Source: Paenibacillus beijingensis (lineage in GTDB: Bacteria; Bacillota; Bacilli; Paenibacillales; Paenibacillaceae). Taken from it: a stretch of 64,000 nt of DNA. Of the stretch, positions 8,701 through 16,868 are shown in pieces. The position numbers and the translations under genes were made by a program. The DNA lies in NCBI RefSeq assembly GCF_000961095.1, contig NZ_CP011058.1, forward strand, positions 1,393,001-1,457,000, given 5' to 3'. The notes under the pieces were generated by a model, which searched no databases, was not told where the DNA came from, and saw only the letters and a program-made list of their open reading frames with translations. How positions within the stretch are numbered: position 1 is the stretch's first letter; every line of letters starts with the position of its first letter.

Positions 8701-9899
8701 CGGGCGGAATCGGTATAGGGCGTCTGGAAGTTATCGTAATACTGATTCGTAAACGCGAATACTAGAAATGGATCAATTCCTCTCTCCTTCATCGACTGCA
8801 TCGGGAGTGTGAATTTGGGGTTGAATGAATATTGACCCTGGGTAAGCTCGATTTCCGACCAGAAAAAAGAGTCGCGAACCGATTTGACGCCTGAATATTC
8901 AACAACCGGCATCATCTCCCGGTTCCAGCCAATCCCAAAGTGCGCTTGGATGGCAAAAGGGGAATCCGCTACTTGTGAAATGTCGAACGCGGGCAGTGCC
9001 GCAAACGTCGTTTCAGCCGTTTTGACGAGTGCACCCGCTTGATAAGCGTCCACCTTGAGCCGGTAATATCCGTCCGCAGGCACCTGCACGTTCAATCTGG
9101 CCTTGCCCGCTTCAACGGGCATGCTTCCGGTCGCGACCTGCCCGCCATAAGCATCGTAGGCCGTCCATGCCACTTGATCGCCCGTCGTTAGAACGTCCAT
9201 CGTTGCGGTCCGGCTTCCGGCAAACACATTGCCTACCTGTGTCTGTACGATCGCCAGATCAGGGGTATTCACTTTGGCCCGAATGTCATCGAGCCAGATG
9301 GTTCCGGCTGTCTTGCCGGTTATCAATCCCGGTTTGGATAATTTGAAGTAAATTTTCTTCAGCGGGCCGTACCATATCCCGTCGTTTTTCCCGCCAAAAT
9401 GAATGTAATTTGTTCCGGAGGTGAAAGAGCTCACCGTGATTTTCTGCCAATCCGACACCGGCTGAAGATTGATCGTCTGCTGGTGATTCTGGTTGCTGCT
9501 ATCCATTAAAACAAGGTCCAAAGCCTTGAAATCGCCCGTTTTTACCCAAAACGATATTTCCGCCGCATCGACCGGCAAAATCCTTTTGAACGTATAACGC
9601 TCCAAGGAAACCGCGAAATATTTGCTGAAATCAAGCTGCATTTTCCCTGATGAATTGCCGAATTGATAAATGGCGGGATCCAAACTGTATTCTCCGTTGC
9701 CAAGATTGCCGCTGCCTCCGATCAGAAAGTCCCATATTTCATCCGTGCTTTCAAAATCTCCGAGGCTTACTTCAGTCGTCAAACTGGATGCCGCATTAGC
9801 TCTCGGTTCCGGCACGCCATAGGCTGCAGGAAAAAGAAATGAACCGAAACCGATTGCGGCCGAAACGAGAACGGACAGCGCTTTCTTATGCCAACTCAT
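5772..9899 (-). CDS. Secreted multidomain glycoside hydrolase (GH39/GH5-like clan GH-A) with CBM9-like, Ig-like and FIMAH domains
   Basis: The start is placed at MSWHKKALSVLVSAAIGF, where AAAGGGCG precedes the ATG and a clear signal peptide begins (cleavage near YGVPEPRANA-A); an in-frame upstream ATG at 9956 has neither. The protein is about 1375 residues long. In order it has a carbohydrate-binding-like beta-sandwich, a linker, and a clan GH-A TIM barrel with the acid/base motif IWNEFN (Glu about 426) and nucleophile motif FSEIGWPT (Glu about 533). Then come beta domains, a CBM9-like module (LWFGYDSEYLYLSANVHDD), two OmpL47/Ig-like repeats containing DRSGV and SGVDA, and a C-terminal FIMAH domain. 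An acidic tail holds two STETS repeats. It should cleave extracellular polysaccharide before uptake by the adjacent transporter. Confidence 0.85.
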   Translation of the reverse strand: MSWHKKALSVLVSAAIGFGSFLFPAAYGVPEPRANAASSLTTEVSLGDFESTDEIWDFLIGGSGNLGNGEYSLDPAIYQFGNSSGKMQLDFSKYFAVSLERYTFKRILPVDAAEISFWVKTGDFKALDLVLMDSSNQNHQQTINLQPVSDWQKITVSSFTSGTNYIHFGGKNDGIWYGPLKKIYFKLSKPGLITGKTAGTIWLDDIRAKVNTPDLAIVQTQVGNVFAGSRTATMDVLTTGDQVAWTAYDAYGGQVATGSMPVEAGKARLNVQVPADGYYRLKVDAYQAGALVKTAETTFAALPAFDISQVADSPFAIQAHFGIGWNREMMPVVEYSGVKSVRDSFFWSEIELTQGQYSFNPKFTLPMQSMKERGIDPFLVFAFTNQYYDNFQTPYTDSAREGYANYVKAVVNKFGSQLQSGEIWNEFNLPFFGGKGPAASRADMYFELLKKGYEAVKSVRPDLNVVGAATAGIPHEWLTDVFELGGLNYMDTLSVHPYRYPDSPEGLIGEIDRLNELVRTHNNGATIPIWFSEIGWPTHLNPLGVDENTQAAYLIRSYVVSIASGVEKIFWYDLMNDGTDKLNNEHNFGIIHNSGDELGAYTPKPAYVALATMTRQLTGATVAAQMTSDGIYHYSFNKDNNAVHVLWSLDKKDVALSTQTPLVITDMMGRSDTYVPNQGKVYLTLSGEPLFVQGSIDTIDASSRFKLAGGLTYTEDPVTLTFTEQDASPQETVTVSFQGISKDLTVTAAGSYPLQFPGVVEAGKKTAFATVQNEAGKFARLSETFDVITPQEVTAKHILKNESEDVLEVIVDNKRPFERRLMSIDWNIGGITGATNVDMVIPAYTKRSVEIPVPDGLPYNTLLPYTFNLTMADGKTLQYGGNLKLVDAGSMFPLDYRTAEQMNSLPDSGSIDLVTDVNLKIATYGGAEDLSGKLWFGYDSEYLYLSANVHDDAFSQPFEKESIWQGDGVQFAVSAGTPGENGQWYEYGAALTPTGPELYRWLAPQGIVPGTVTNRTLQITRDETAKDTIYRLAVPWSELTPIVPEDGILSLSVVVNDNDGNGRKGYIEWGSGIGSSKQSSLFKPVIIHADVTAPTTTSSVSPAAPDGQNGWYVHGVTVSLDAADDRSGVAESVYSLDGGTAWQVYTGAVPFDQDGTYSFSYRSTDLAGNVEAAHTIGFNMDATAPVIDVTAPAESSYSDAGDLTPQYTVTDPLSGVDAQKTTATLDGGIVAPGTTIPLYSLPLGSHTFTVNASDLAGNTQQKTVTFQTYTNIDSLKKLVSLFEAKKWISKAEIAASLQKKLQKGDIKGFIAQVKEQTGKSITNEAASYLLRDANAILQSTNTAGQSSTETSMNAGDTPDQPSTETSVEPENTAAD
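5799..5866. repeat. Direct repeat GGATGTCTCGGTTGAAG encoding the STETS tail
   Basis: Two copies of GGATGTCTCGGTTGAAG lie about 49 bases apart in the 3' end of the large hydrolase gene and encode the repeated acidic Ser/Thr tail. This is a likely site of length change by recombination. Confidence 0.7.
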
Positions 9900-9988
9900 G
9901 ATGGTTGCGCCCTTTCTTTCTAGATTTTGTGAAAAAGGCGGCAACCCATCGTCCACAAAAAGGTTGGCATAGGATTACCGCCGCAACG

Positions 9989-11572
9989 TTATTTCAGATC
10001 GGCTTTATTTTTCTCGTACCACTCTTGAACCAGCTTCTCTACATTATCGCCGCCAAGCCGCTTCCATTCCTTGCGGATTTCTTCCATACCGGCCTGCGGT
10101 GTAAGCGCGCTGCCTCCGGTTATGATCTTGGCCTCGATTTGGGTGGCGATCGGATAGAAGGTCGCGACGAGCTGCGTCAATTCCGGAAGGTCCGGGTTAT
10201 AGGGCAAATCTCTGCGGTACGGGTTTTTCATGGCCGTTTGAATGGATTGCGATCTCAGCTTGGCATACTCCTGCGAAAGAGGATCCTGGGCCGCCATGAT
10301 CGGAAACCACTCCGGCTTCGGGCTCCACTGGCTTAAGACGGCATATTCGGAAGCATACGAAACCTCATTCCTGAACTTGGTGGCGTCAATCCGTTGCGGA
10401 ACTCCGTCAACCAGCTTGGAATGGACGTTCTCTTCGCCGATTCGGAGCGTCCACCAGCCTTTATCCAGCATCCAATCCAGGAATTTAATGGCCGCTTCAA
10501 CCTTCTCCTCCTTCATGCTGCTGTTGAAGGCGACCAGGATGTAGGCCGGGTTTTCCTGGTACAAACCGTTTTTGCCATATTTCGATGACAGGGATTCCAG
10601 CGGGGCCAGCTTCGCATCCGGGACGTTTTGCTTTAAATCTTTGAATTCATTCTCCATGTCCCAGTTGCCGAAAAAAATGCCCGCATTCCCGGTCGTCCAC
10701 AGCTGGCGCGCACGCTGGAAATTCGTATCGGTAATGTATTCCTTGTCGATCAGCCCTTCATCGAACAGCTGCTTCTGGAAGGCAAGCGAATCGGTGTAAC
10801 GGTCGAGCGTTCTGGCGAACTTGAGCTTGCCGTCCTCCAAATACCATTGGTTTTCATTCGTAAAGAAGAATGCCCGCATAATTTGCACCGCATTGCCGTT
10901 GAAGACGATCGGCACCGTATCCGGTTTCCCGTTGCCGTCGAAGTCCGCATCCCTGAATTTACGGGAGACCTCGATTAACTCCTCCACAGAGGTCGGCGCT
11001 TTCAATCCAAGCTTGTCGAGCCAGTCCTGGCGAATCCACATGCCGTGGTTGGCGATGGTATCAATGCCGCGCTTACTTGTAAGCGCATACATTTTTCCGT
11101 TAATGGTGATGGCGGACTTTAATTCGGGATGGTCGTTCAAATATTTTTTGATCGTGGTGCTGTACTTTTCAATGTACTCATCAATCGGCTGAATCGCCCC
11201 CTGGTTGGCGAGCTGGGCAATGTAGTTGCGGTCGTATTCCCAAATCAGATCCGGCGCGCTTCCCGAAGCGATTAACGTATTCAGTTTTTGCTGGGCTTGC
11301 GGCCGCGGTACGGGTACCCAATTGACTTTGACGGGCGAATTGTCGTTGATCCATTGGGTCCACCGGTTCTTTTCGTAGCTGCCTTCTTCTACCGGCACTG
11401 TCCCCCTGTCGAACATGGAAACGCTGATTTCCGTCTTCGGTACATTTGGAGCCGTTCCCTCTCCCGTTGAATTCGAATCGTTAGGAGCCTCCGAGTTGGA
11501 GCTGCAGGCAGCCAGTACGGACAACGACAAGCTTGCGGCGAGAACCATTTTCCAGATCTTCTTTCTGCTCAA
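9989..11572 (-). CDS. Extracellular solute-binding lipoprotein of a sugar ABC transporter
   Basis: This is an LplA/YtcQ-type binding protein with a lipoprotein signal SRKKIWKMVLAASLSLSVL and lipobox LAAC, followed by a Ser/Asn/Gly linker. The ribosome site decides the start: AGGGGG lies 9 bases before a TTG at 11572, whereas the ATG at 11581 directly abuts the AGGGGG and the TTG at 11593 has no site. The mature region contains the typical APDLIWEYDRNYIAQLANQGAI segment and a C-terminal EEIRKEWKRLGGDN tail seen in this family. It should capture the oligosaccharide released by the secreted hydrolase and deliver it to the two permeases. No ATPase gene is nearby; such systems usually share an MsmX-like ATPase encoded elsewhere. 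Confidence 0.88.
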   Translation of the reverse strand: MSRKKIWKMVLAASLSLSVLAACSSNSEAPNDSNSTGEGTAPNVPKTEISVSMFDRGTVPVEEGSYEKNRWTQWINDNSPVKVNWVPVPRPQAQQKLNTLIASGSAPDLIWEYDRNYIAQLANQGAIQPIDEYIEKYSTTIKKYLNDHPELKSAITINGKMYALTSKRGIDTIANHGMWIRQDWLDKLGLKAPTSVEELIEVSRKFRDADFDGNGKPDTVPIVFNGNAVQIMRAFFFTNENQWYLEDGKLKFARTLDRYTDSLAFQKQLFDEGLIDKEYITDTNFQRARQLWTTGNAGIFFGNWDMENEFKDLKQNVPDAKLAPLESLSSKYGKNGLYQENPAYILVAFNSSMKEEKVEAAIKFLDWMLDKGWWTLRIGEENVHSKLVDGVPQRIDATKFRNEVSYASEYAVLSQWSPKPEWFPIMAAQDPLSQEYAKLRSQSIQTAMKNPYRRDLPYNPDLPELTQLVATFYPIATQIEAKIITGGSALTPQAGMEEIRKEWKRLGGDNVEKLVQEWYEKNKADLK

Positions 11573-11635
11573 CTGATACATCCCCCTGTACAATAAATGT
11601 ATATCAAGAGAATAAAACCTCCGGATATCAGCCGT

Positions 11636-12529
11636 TCACCCTTTCACCGACCCGATCAATACGCCTTTGACAAAATGCTTTTGCAGGAAAGGATACACCA
11701 GCAGAATCGGCGTAATCGCGATGACGATGGCGGCCGCTTTAAGCCCTTCCGGCGTAAGGACGATTTGCGAAGCCCCTTCGCTTCCCGACACGTTCGTTAG
11801 CAGGCTCTGGTCCACTTGCAGAATCATCTGGTATAACTTGACCGACAGCGTTTGTTTTGTGGTGTCCGATATATATATGAGTACACTGAAGTACGAATTC
11901 CACCATCCAACGGCATAAAACAATGATAAGGCGGCGATGATCGGCTTGCAAAGGGGCAGCATGATCCGAACCAGTATGAGCCAGTCGCCCGCTCCGTCGA
12001 TCGCTGCGGATTCCTCGATTTCTTCCGGCAAGCCTTCCATAAACGTTTTCATAACGAACAGGTTATACGTACTGATTAACGCGGGCAGCCACAGTCCCCA
12101 ATACGAATCCATCAAACCGAGGAATTTGACCAGGATAAAATTCGGTATAATGCCGCTAATGAACAGCATCGAGAAGGTGATCAGCATGAGGATCGAGTTT
12201 CGCCCCATTAATCTCCTTCTGGAGAGAGGATACGCGGCCAAAACCGTCATGACGATGTTGAACAGGGTGCCGACAGCCGTGAGTATAACCGTATTTTTCA
12301 TCGCAACGAAAAGCTGGCCGTCTTCCATGAGCCGCCGATAAGATAAGACGTTGAATTCGACCGGCCATAAAAACACTTCCCCGGCCGTAATCGCCCGGCT
12401 GCTGCTGAAAGAGGAGGCGACGACGTACCAGAGCGGATATAAAGCCGCCAGCGAAAGAAGCGCCAGAATGAAATAATTCGCTCCCGTCCAAACGGACCCT
12501 GCCTGTCGTTTTGCCCCGGACATTTTCAT
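11636..12529 (-). CDS. Sugar ABC transporter permease (LplC/YtcP type)
   Basis: This 297-residue inner-membrane protein has six predicted hydrophobic segments and the permease EAA loop EEIEESAAIDGAGDWLILVRIMLPLCKP (near residues 185-212), which docks to the ATPase. It belongs to the MalG-like branch, with the N-terminal FILALLSLAALYPLWYVVASSFS helix and the phrase FMEGLPEEIEESA. It ends about 64 bases before the binding protein and starts 3 bases after the other permease stops, so the two permeases are co-translated. Confidence 0.92.
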   Translation of the reverse strand: MKMSGAKRQAGSVWTGANYFILALLSLAALYPLWYVVASSFSSSRAITAGEVFLWPVEFNVLSYRRLMEDGQLFVAMKNTVILTAVGTLFNIVMTVLAAYPLSRRRLMGRNSILMLITFSMLFISGIIPNFILVKFLGLMDSYWGLWLPALISTYNLFVMKTFMEGLPEEIEESAAIDGAGDWLILVRIMLPLCKPIIAALSLFYAVGWWNSYFSVLIYISDTTKQTLSVKLYQMILQVDQSLLTNVSGSEGASQIVLTPEGLKAAAIVIAITPILLVYPFLQKHFVKGVLIGSVKG

Positions 12530-12532
12530 TTT

Positions 12533-13549
12533 CTACCATAACCCCCTTTCTCCGAATGCCCGGATCAACCGGTTGACGGTCACGACAAGAATGAGAGCAA
12601 TGACCGATTGAAAAAGCCCAAGCGCAGTGGTATAGCTGTAGCTTGCATTTTGCAAGCCGACCCGGTACACGTACGTGCTGATGACATCGGCGACGTCGAG
12701 CACGGATTGGTTTTGGAGCACCAGCGTTTGTTCGAGTCCAACGTCCATGAACTGCCCCATCCGGAGGATAAGGAGAATGGCAATCGTGCTGCGAATGCCG
12801 GGAAGCGTAATGTGCCAAATTTGACGCAGCTTGGATGCTCCGTCGATTTTCGCCGCTTCATACAGCTGCGGATCAATGGAGGCCATCGCCGCCAAATAAA
12901 GGACCGTACCCCAGCCCGCTTCCCGCCATATGCCGGACATCGTGTAGGCGAAAGGCCACCAATTGGAGCTAGCCATGAAATAGACCGGTTCGATCCCGAA
13001 TACATTGTGCAGAATCATGTTCACGACACCGGTGCTCGGCGAGAGCATGGCGATGACGATCCCGCCCAGTACGGCCCATGAAATGAAATGCGGGAGATAG
13101 AGCAGGTTTTGCATCGTCTTCTTGTACCATTCCCTGCGAACTTCATTCAGCAGGAGGGCGAGCAGAATCGGAACCGGGAATCCGAGCACAAGATTGTAAA
13201 CATTGAGCAGCAGCGTATTGCGGAGAACCCTCCAAAAATCGGTGCTCTCAAACAGCATCCTGAAATGCCTCAGACCCACCCATTTGCTGCCGAAAATTCC
13301 ATCCACAAACCGGTAATCCTTGAAGGCGATAATTTCCCCGGCCATCGGGGCGTATTTAAAGATCAGATAATATCCGATGACCGGCAGCAGCATCAAATAA
13401 AGATGCCGGTCCCGAACAAACCTTCTGACAATGGCTGCGCCAGGCTTTCTTTTGTCCACTTTTGTCCATTCCTTCCCGGCTGGTGTCTTTTCCCCGAATG
13501 GTGTCTCTTCGATTAGGGCCGCTTGATTGTTCACTGCTTGATCGCTCAC
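12533..13549 (-). CDS. Sugar ABC transporter permease (LplB/YteP type)
   Basis: This 338-residue membrane protein has an extended polar N-terminus, six hydrophobic segments (first about LYLMLLPVIGYYLIF) and the EAA loop LYEAAKIDGASKLRQIWHITLPGIR. It starts with GTG at 13549, preceded by AAGGA at 6-base spacing. It is the first gene of the minus-strand polysaccharide operon. In this family it pairs with the MalG-like partner encoded immediately downstream to form the translocation pore. Confidence 0.9.
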   Translation of the reverse strand: MSDQAVNNQAALIEETPFGEKTPAGKEWTKVDKRKPGAAIVRRFVRDRHLYLMLLPVIGYYLIFKYAPMAGEIIAFKDYRFVDGIFGSKWVGLRHFRMLFESTDFWRVLRNTLLLNVYNLVLGFPVPILLALLLNEVRREWYKKTMQNLLYLPHFISWAVLGGIVIAMLSPSTGVVNMILHNVFGIEPVYFMASSNWWPFAYTMSGIWREAGWGTVLYLAAMASIDPQLYEAAKIDGASKLRQIWHITLPGIRSTIAILLILRMGQFMDVGLEQTLVLQNQSVLDVADVISTYVYRVGLQNASYSYTTALGLFQSVIALILVVTVNRLIRAFGERGLW

Positions 13550-13806
13550 TAGGTATCCTTTCCGGCCGGTTGCTCGCCTGTCTTCTTCTTTTTTGACTTG
13601 GATTCAAATGGATCGTATCATGCCGCAGCCAAAATCAACATTGACACATTCGATACTCGATGTCTTTTTCTTCAAAAATGCAGGTCGCATTTTTTGCACC
13701 CAGTTCATTTTGTTGAGGTGTCAGGTACTTTAATTTGGAGTGAGGCGGAGAGACGGCGTGGCAAGGGCGGCTGCTCGCGGTCCCAAATTAGCTTCAAAAA
13801 TATAAA

Positions 13807-13850
13807 AAAACGAACCGTTAAGGTGTTACCCTTGAGCGGTTCGTTTGCAT
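13807..13850 (-). terminator. Rho-independent terminator, minus strand
   Basis: On the minus strand AAACGAACCGCTCAAG pairs with CTTAACGGTTCGTTT and is followed by TTTTTTATATTTTTG. It lies about 460 bases past the MATE gene stop, so it probably ends read-through from that gene. Confidence 0.7.
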
Positions 13851-13907
13851 TTGAGATCTGCCGCCCGGAGTCCTCGGAATCCCCGGACACCCCGGCTGTT
13901 GAAATTC

Positions 13908-14091
13908 TAACGGAACGAGCAGCCGTTATTTGAAGAAAATGAAGCACATTAGAAATGTAACGGAGCCAAGGGACCCTATTTACTGAAAAAGACCATGTTA
14001 AGGCCATTTATGTGCCCCATAAGGACTCTGGTCTCCGTTACGTTAGAAATATGGACTTTTTCCAGCTAATAACGGCGCTGAGCTCCGTTAC
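13908..14091. repeat. Cluster of TAACGG...CCGTTA palindromic units
   Basis: Three inverted pairs share the same core: TAACGG/CCGTTA at 13908-13928, GTAACGGAG/CTCCGTTAC at 13957-14041, and TAACGGCGCT-G-AGCTCCGTTA at about 14070-14090. TTAGAAAT also recurs beside two of them. This resembles a REP/BIME-style intergenic repeat family; copies elsewhere in the genome cannot be tested here. Confidence 0.6.
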
Positions 14092-14310
14092 GGGCAGCCA
14101 ATACGGACTACTTCATCAGATTCGATCCTCTTCACTCTTCATCAGATTCAATCCTTTCTTCGATCCTTTCGGAACACCCCTTTGCCAAAACAACCGGCGT
14201 GGTACGCCGCCACCTACTGTCCGATCGTCCTGCCGCATGCCCTCCGGCAATAAACGGCAAGTAGCCAATGCCCCGCGATAACTTGAAGCGCTTACACAAC
14301 ACTCATCGCC

Positions 14311-15675
14311 TCAGACCGAAACTTCATCCGTTTTACGGGAGACGAGCGCCTTTCGTTCCCATGCTCTGCTTTTCCAGCGCAAAAAGAGGACCAGTCCCCG
14401 TACCCATTCGTCAACAATAAAAACAGCCCATATGCCGTACAGGCCATAACCCAATTGAATCCCGAGCAGATACATCAGCGGCATGCTGAACAGCCACATA
14501 ATCAATACGGCCGAATTCATCGCGAACCGCGCATCGCCTGCAGCTTGCAGGGACCGTTCGAAGATGATATTGAAGTTTCTTCCCGGCTCCAATAAGAAGC
14601 TTAGCAGGAACAAAGTCGACCCGAGCCGGATGATGTCCTCCGATTCCGTGAACATTTCAAGCAGCGGAACCCGGAAAAAGCAGATGATGGCTACGGCCGC
14701 CAGCGTGATCAGCATGCTGCGGAACAGGTTGCGGAGCACCTGCTTATACGCTTCTTCATGCTCGCCGGCCCCCACTAGCTGCCCGACAATAATCTGGATC
14801 CCCCGCCCGATCGCAATCGCGATTACCATGACGATGAACGTGATGTTCTGCATGTAAATCTTGGTTGTCAGCATCATGGTGCCGAGCGATGAGACGAAGT
14901 AGGTGATCACTAATTGGCTGACGTTGTACGACAAATTGACAGCAGATGAAGGTATCCCCACCTGCAGCACCTTCGACACGAGGTCGCGTCTCCAATGCAT
15001 CAAATTAACCCACCAGATAGGGATGCCGACGATTTTCCGCAGGATAAACAAATTGATGATTAAACCGATCAGCTGACTGACGTTCGTCGAAATCGCCACT
15101 CCGGTTACGCCAAGCTTCGGAAACCCCATCGGCCCATATATGAACAGGTAGTTGCCGAAAATATGCAGCAAATTGATCCCAACTGCGACCAGCATCGTGT
15201 GCCGGGTAAACCCGTGAGATTGAATCACCGCCACCGTCACCGTATTCAAAGCCTGCAGCACAAGCGCCCCGCCGGTAATCAGCAAGTAAGTGCGGGCCAT
15301 TTCGAACAGATCTGGACTTAAGCTGAAAATATGCAAAAGTCTTCCGCTGAACAAAACGACAATGGCGCTCATGAAGAGACCGAAAACAAAATTGATTCCG
15401 AGTGACGAGGCAACGATGTTCTCGATTTCATCCGTTCTGCGGGATCCGAGATATTGGGAAACGACGACGGTGGAGCCTAGTGCGATGAAGTTGAAGGTGA
15501 GCACGGCAAACATAATAATCTGGTTGGACACGCCCACAGCTCCAACCGCTTCATCCGAAACCTTACTCAGCATCAGCGTATCCGTTGTGCGCAGGAGCAT
15601 TTGGAGCGCAAACTCGATAAAGATCGGAAAAGAAATGGCAAACAGGGATAAGCTCCCTGCCCGGTGTCTGTTCAT
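14311..15675 (-). CDS. MATE family multidrug/Na+ (H+) antiporter
   Basis: The protein (454 residues from the chosen start) has about twelve hydrophobic segments and MATE landmarks: FPIFIEFALQMLLRTTDTLMLS in helix 1-2, GAVGVSNQI, and a second half beginning with VLQVGIPSSAVNLSY. It should export cationic drugs or metabolites. The start MNRHRAGSLSL is chosen because AAGGAAGAAGG lies 8 bases upstream; the in-frame ATG at 15726 has no such site. It is transcribed away from the SDR gene and shares with it the region holding a palindrome at 15844-15861, so joint control is possible. Confidence 0.92.
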   Translation of the reverse strand: MNRHRAGSLSLFAISFPIFIEFALQMLLRTTDTLMLSKVSDEAVGAVGVSNQIIMFAVLTFNFIALGSTVVVSQYLGSRRTDEIENIVASSLGINFVFGLFMSAIVVLFSGRLLHIFSLSPDLFEMARTYLLITGGALVLQALNTVTVAVIQSHGFTRHTMLVAVGINLLHIFGNYLFIYGPMGFPKLGVTGVAISTNVSQLIGLIINLFILRKIVGIPIWWVNLMHWRRDLVSKVLQVGIPSSAVNLSYNVSQLVITYFVSSLGTMMLTTKIYMQNITFIVMVIAIAIGRGIQIIVGQLVGAGEHEEAYKQVLRNLFRSMLITLAAVAIICFFRVPLLEMFTESEDIIRLGSTLFLLSFLLEPGRNFNIIFERSLQAAGDARFAMNSAVLIMWLFSMPLMYLLGIQLGYGLYGIWAVFIVDEWVRGLVLFLRWKSRAWERKALVSRKTDEVSV

Positions 15676-15843
15676 GCCAGTCGCCTTCTTCCTTAACCCT
15701 CGCAGGCTTACTTGATCGAACCTCATTACAGTATAGGGTCTGGAAAAATGAATGAGAATGTTAGATTCAGATTCTTTTTGTACATTAGCGACTTTTGCTC
15801 CTGGAACTGACCTCCCTCTTTACGGACGGAAAAACCATTAATG

Positions 15844-15894
15844 ACAAAATTACAATTTTGTTAGTTGACAGTTGTTATATGTCAGGTGTATATT
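15844..15894 (+). promoter_or_regulatory. Promoter with palindromic operator upstream of the SDR gene
   Basis: A perfect inverted repeat ACAAAATT-AC-AATTTTGT (15844-15861) lies directly upstream of the -35 box TTGACA (15865-15870). An 18-base spacer leads to TATATT (15889-15894). The palindrome is what a small dimeric repressor (TetR, MarR or HxlR type) would need, but no such regulator gene lies nearby. Confidence 0.65.
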
Positions 15895-15921
15895 ATAGTC
15901 AACAAGAGAGGAGATGTGAAA

Positions 15922-16830
15922 ATGATGGATAAGAAGGAAGGAAATGTCGTTCTTGTCACAGGAGCAAGTTCTGGAATCGGTTATTTATCCGCGAAGTCGT
16001 TGGCAGCAAAGGGACATACGGTATACGCCAGCATGCGCGACATCGGCGGTCGAAACGCGAGGAAAGCGGAGGAACTTTGCGATTACGCCGAAGCTCATGG
16101 GTACACATTAAGGCCAATTGAACTCGATGTACTGTCGCAAACCTCCGCGGACCAAGCGGTTCGAACCATCGTGGAAGAACAAGGTCGACTTGACGTCGTC
16201 ATGCACAATGCCGGTCATCTCGTCGTCGGGGTCGTGGAAGCTTACACCCCGCAGGAAATCATGAACGTGTTCGAGACAAACGTCCTCGGCTCACAGCGTG
16301 TCAACCGCGCGGCACTGCCGTACATGCGGGCGCGTCAATCCGGATTGCTGCTTTGGATCAGCAGCACGACCGTAAGAGGCGGATTTCCTCCGTTCCTTGG
16401 GCCGTACGTCGCGGCGAAAGCGGCCATGGACTCTTTAGCGCAGTCGATGGCCTACGAAGTCGCGAAGTTCGGTATTGAAACGTCCTTTGTCGTGCCTGGA
16501 GCCTTTACGAAAGGGACTTCCCACTTCCCCAATGCAGGCCGCCCGCAAGACGACGCGACTTCTGCGGAGTACGAGCGGATCAACGGCCTGCTTGAGGAGG
16601 TCGGCGCACGTTTAAGCGACCTTACGCCTCCCGAAGCCGATCCTCAAGCCGTAGCCGACGAAGTCGCTCGGATCGTAAGCTTGCCGGCTGGCAGCCGCCC
16701 CGCTCGCGCTGTCATCGATTTCGTCAATGACGGTGCTGAAGAGGTGACGGAGCTCTCCGAGAAAGTTCGGATTGAATTCATTCGCCGCATCGGATTAGAT
16801 GATTTACTCACTGCATCTGCCTCAATGTAA
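15922..16830 (+). CDS. Short-chain dehydrogenase/reductase (SDR)
   Basis: This classical SDR of about 302 residues has the NAD(P)-binding motif VTGASSGIGYLSA, the NAG motif MHNAGHLV, a Ser in LLWISST and the catalytic YVAAK. The start is ATG 15922 (MMDKKEGN), since GAGAGGAGAT lies at 8-base spacing; upstream codons in the frame overlap the promoter. The tail after residue 200 (FPNAGRPQDDATSAEY) is that of a subgroup acting on small carbonyl compounds. The next gene, 38 bases on, is a second SDR, so the pair is probably one transcript. The substrate is unknown. Confidence 0.9.
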   Translation: MMDKKEGNVVLVTGASSGIGYLSAKSLAAKGHTVYASMRDIGGRNARKAEELCDYAEAHGYTLRPIELDVLSQTSADQAVRTIVEEQGRLDVVMHNAGHLVVGVVEAYTPQEIMNVFETNVLGSQRVNRAALPYMRARQSGLLLWISSTTVRGGFPPFLGPYVAAKAAMDSLAQSMAYEVAKFGIETSFVVPGAFTKGTSHFPNAGRPQDDATSAEYERINGLLEEVGARLSDLTPPEADPQAVADEVARIVSLPAGSRPARAVIDFVNDGAEEVTELSEKVRIEFIRRIGLDDLLTASASM

Positions 16831-16868
16831 GACGGAATCATATAAAATTATAAAAGGATGGGATAAAC

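Larger units (their letters stand above)
13550..14310. other. Intergenic region with hairpin repeats, no gene
   Basis: This 760-base stretch separates the ABC operon promoter side from the MATE gene. I see no convincing gene. It holds a terminator-like hairpin (about 13807-13850) and a cluster of TAACGG/CCGTTA hairpins (13908-14091), listed separately. The promoter of the sugar operon must lie near 13560-13700, but I could not fix a clear -35/-10 pair. Confidence 0.6.
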
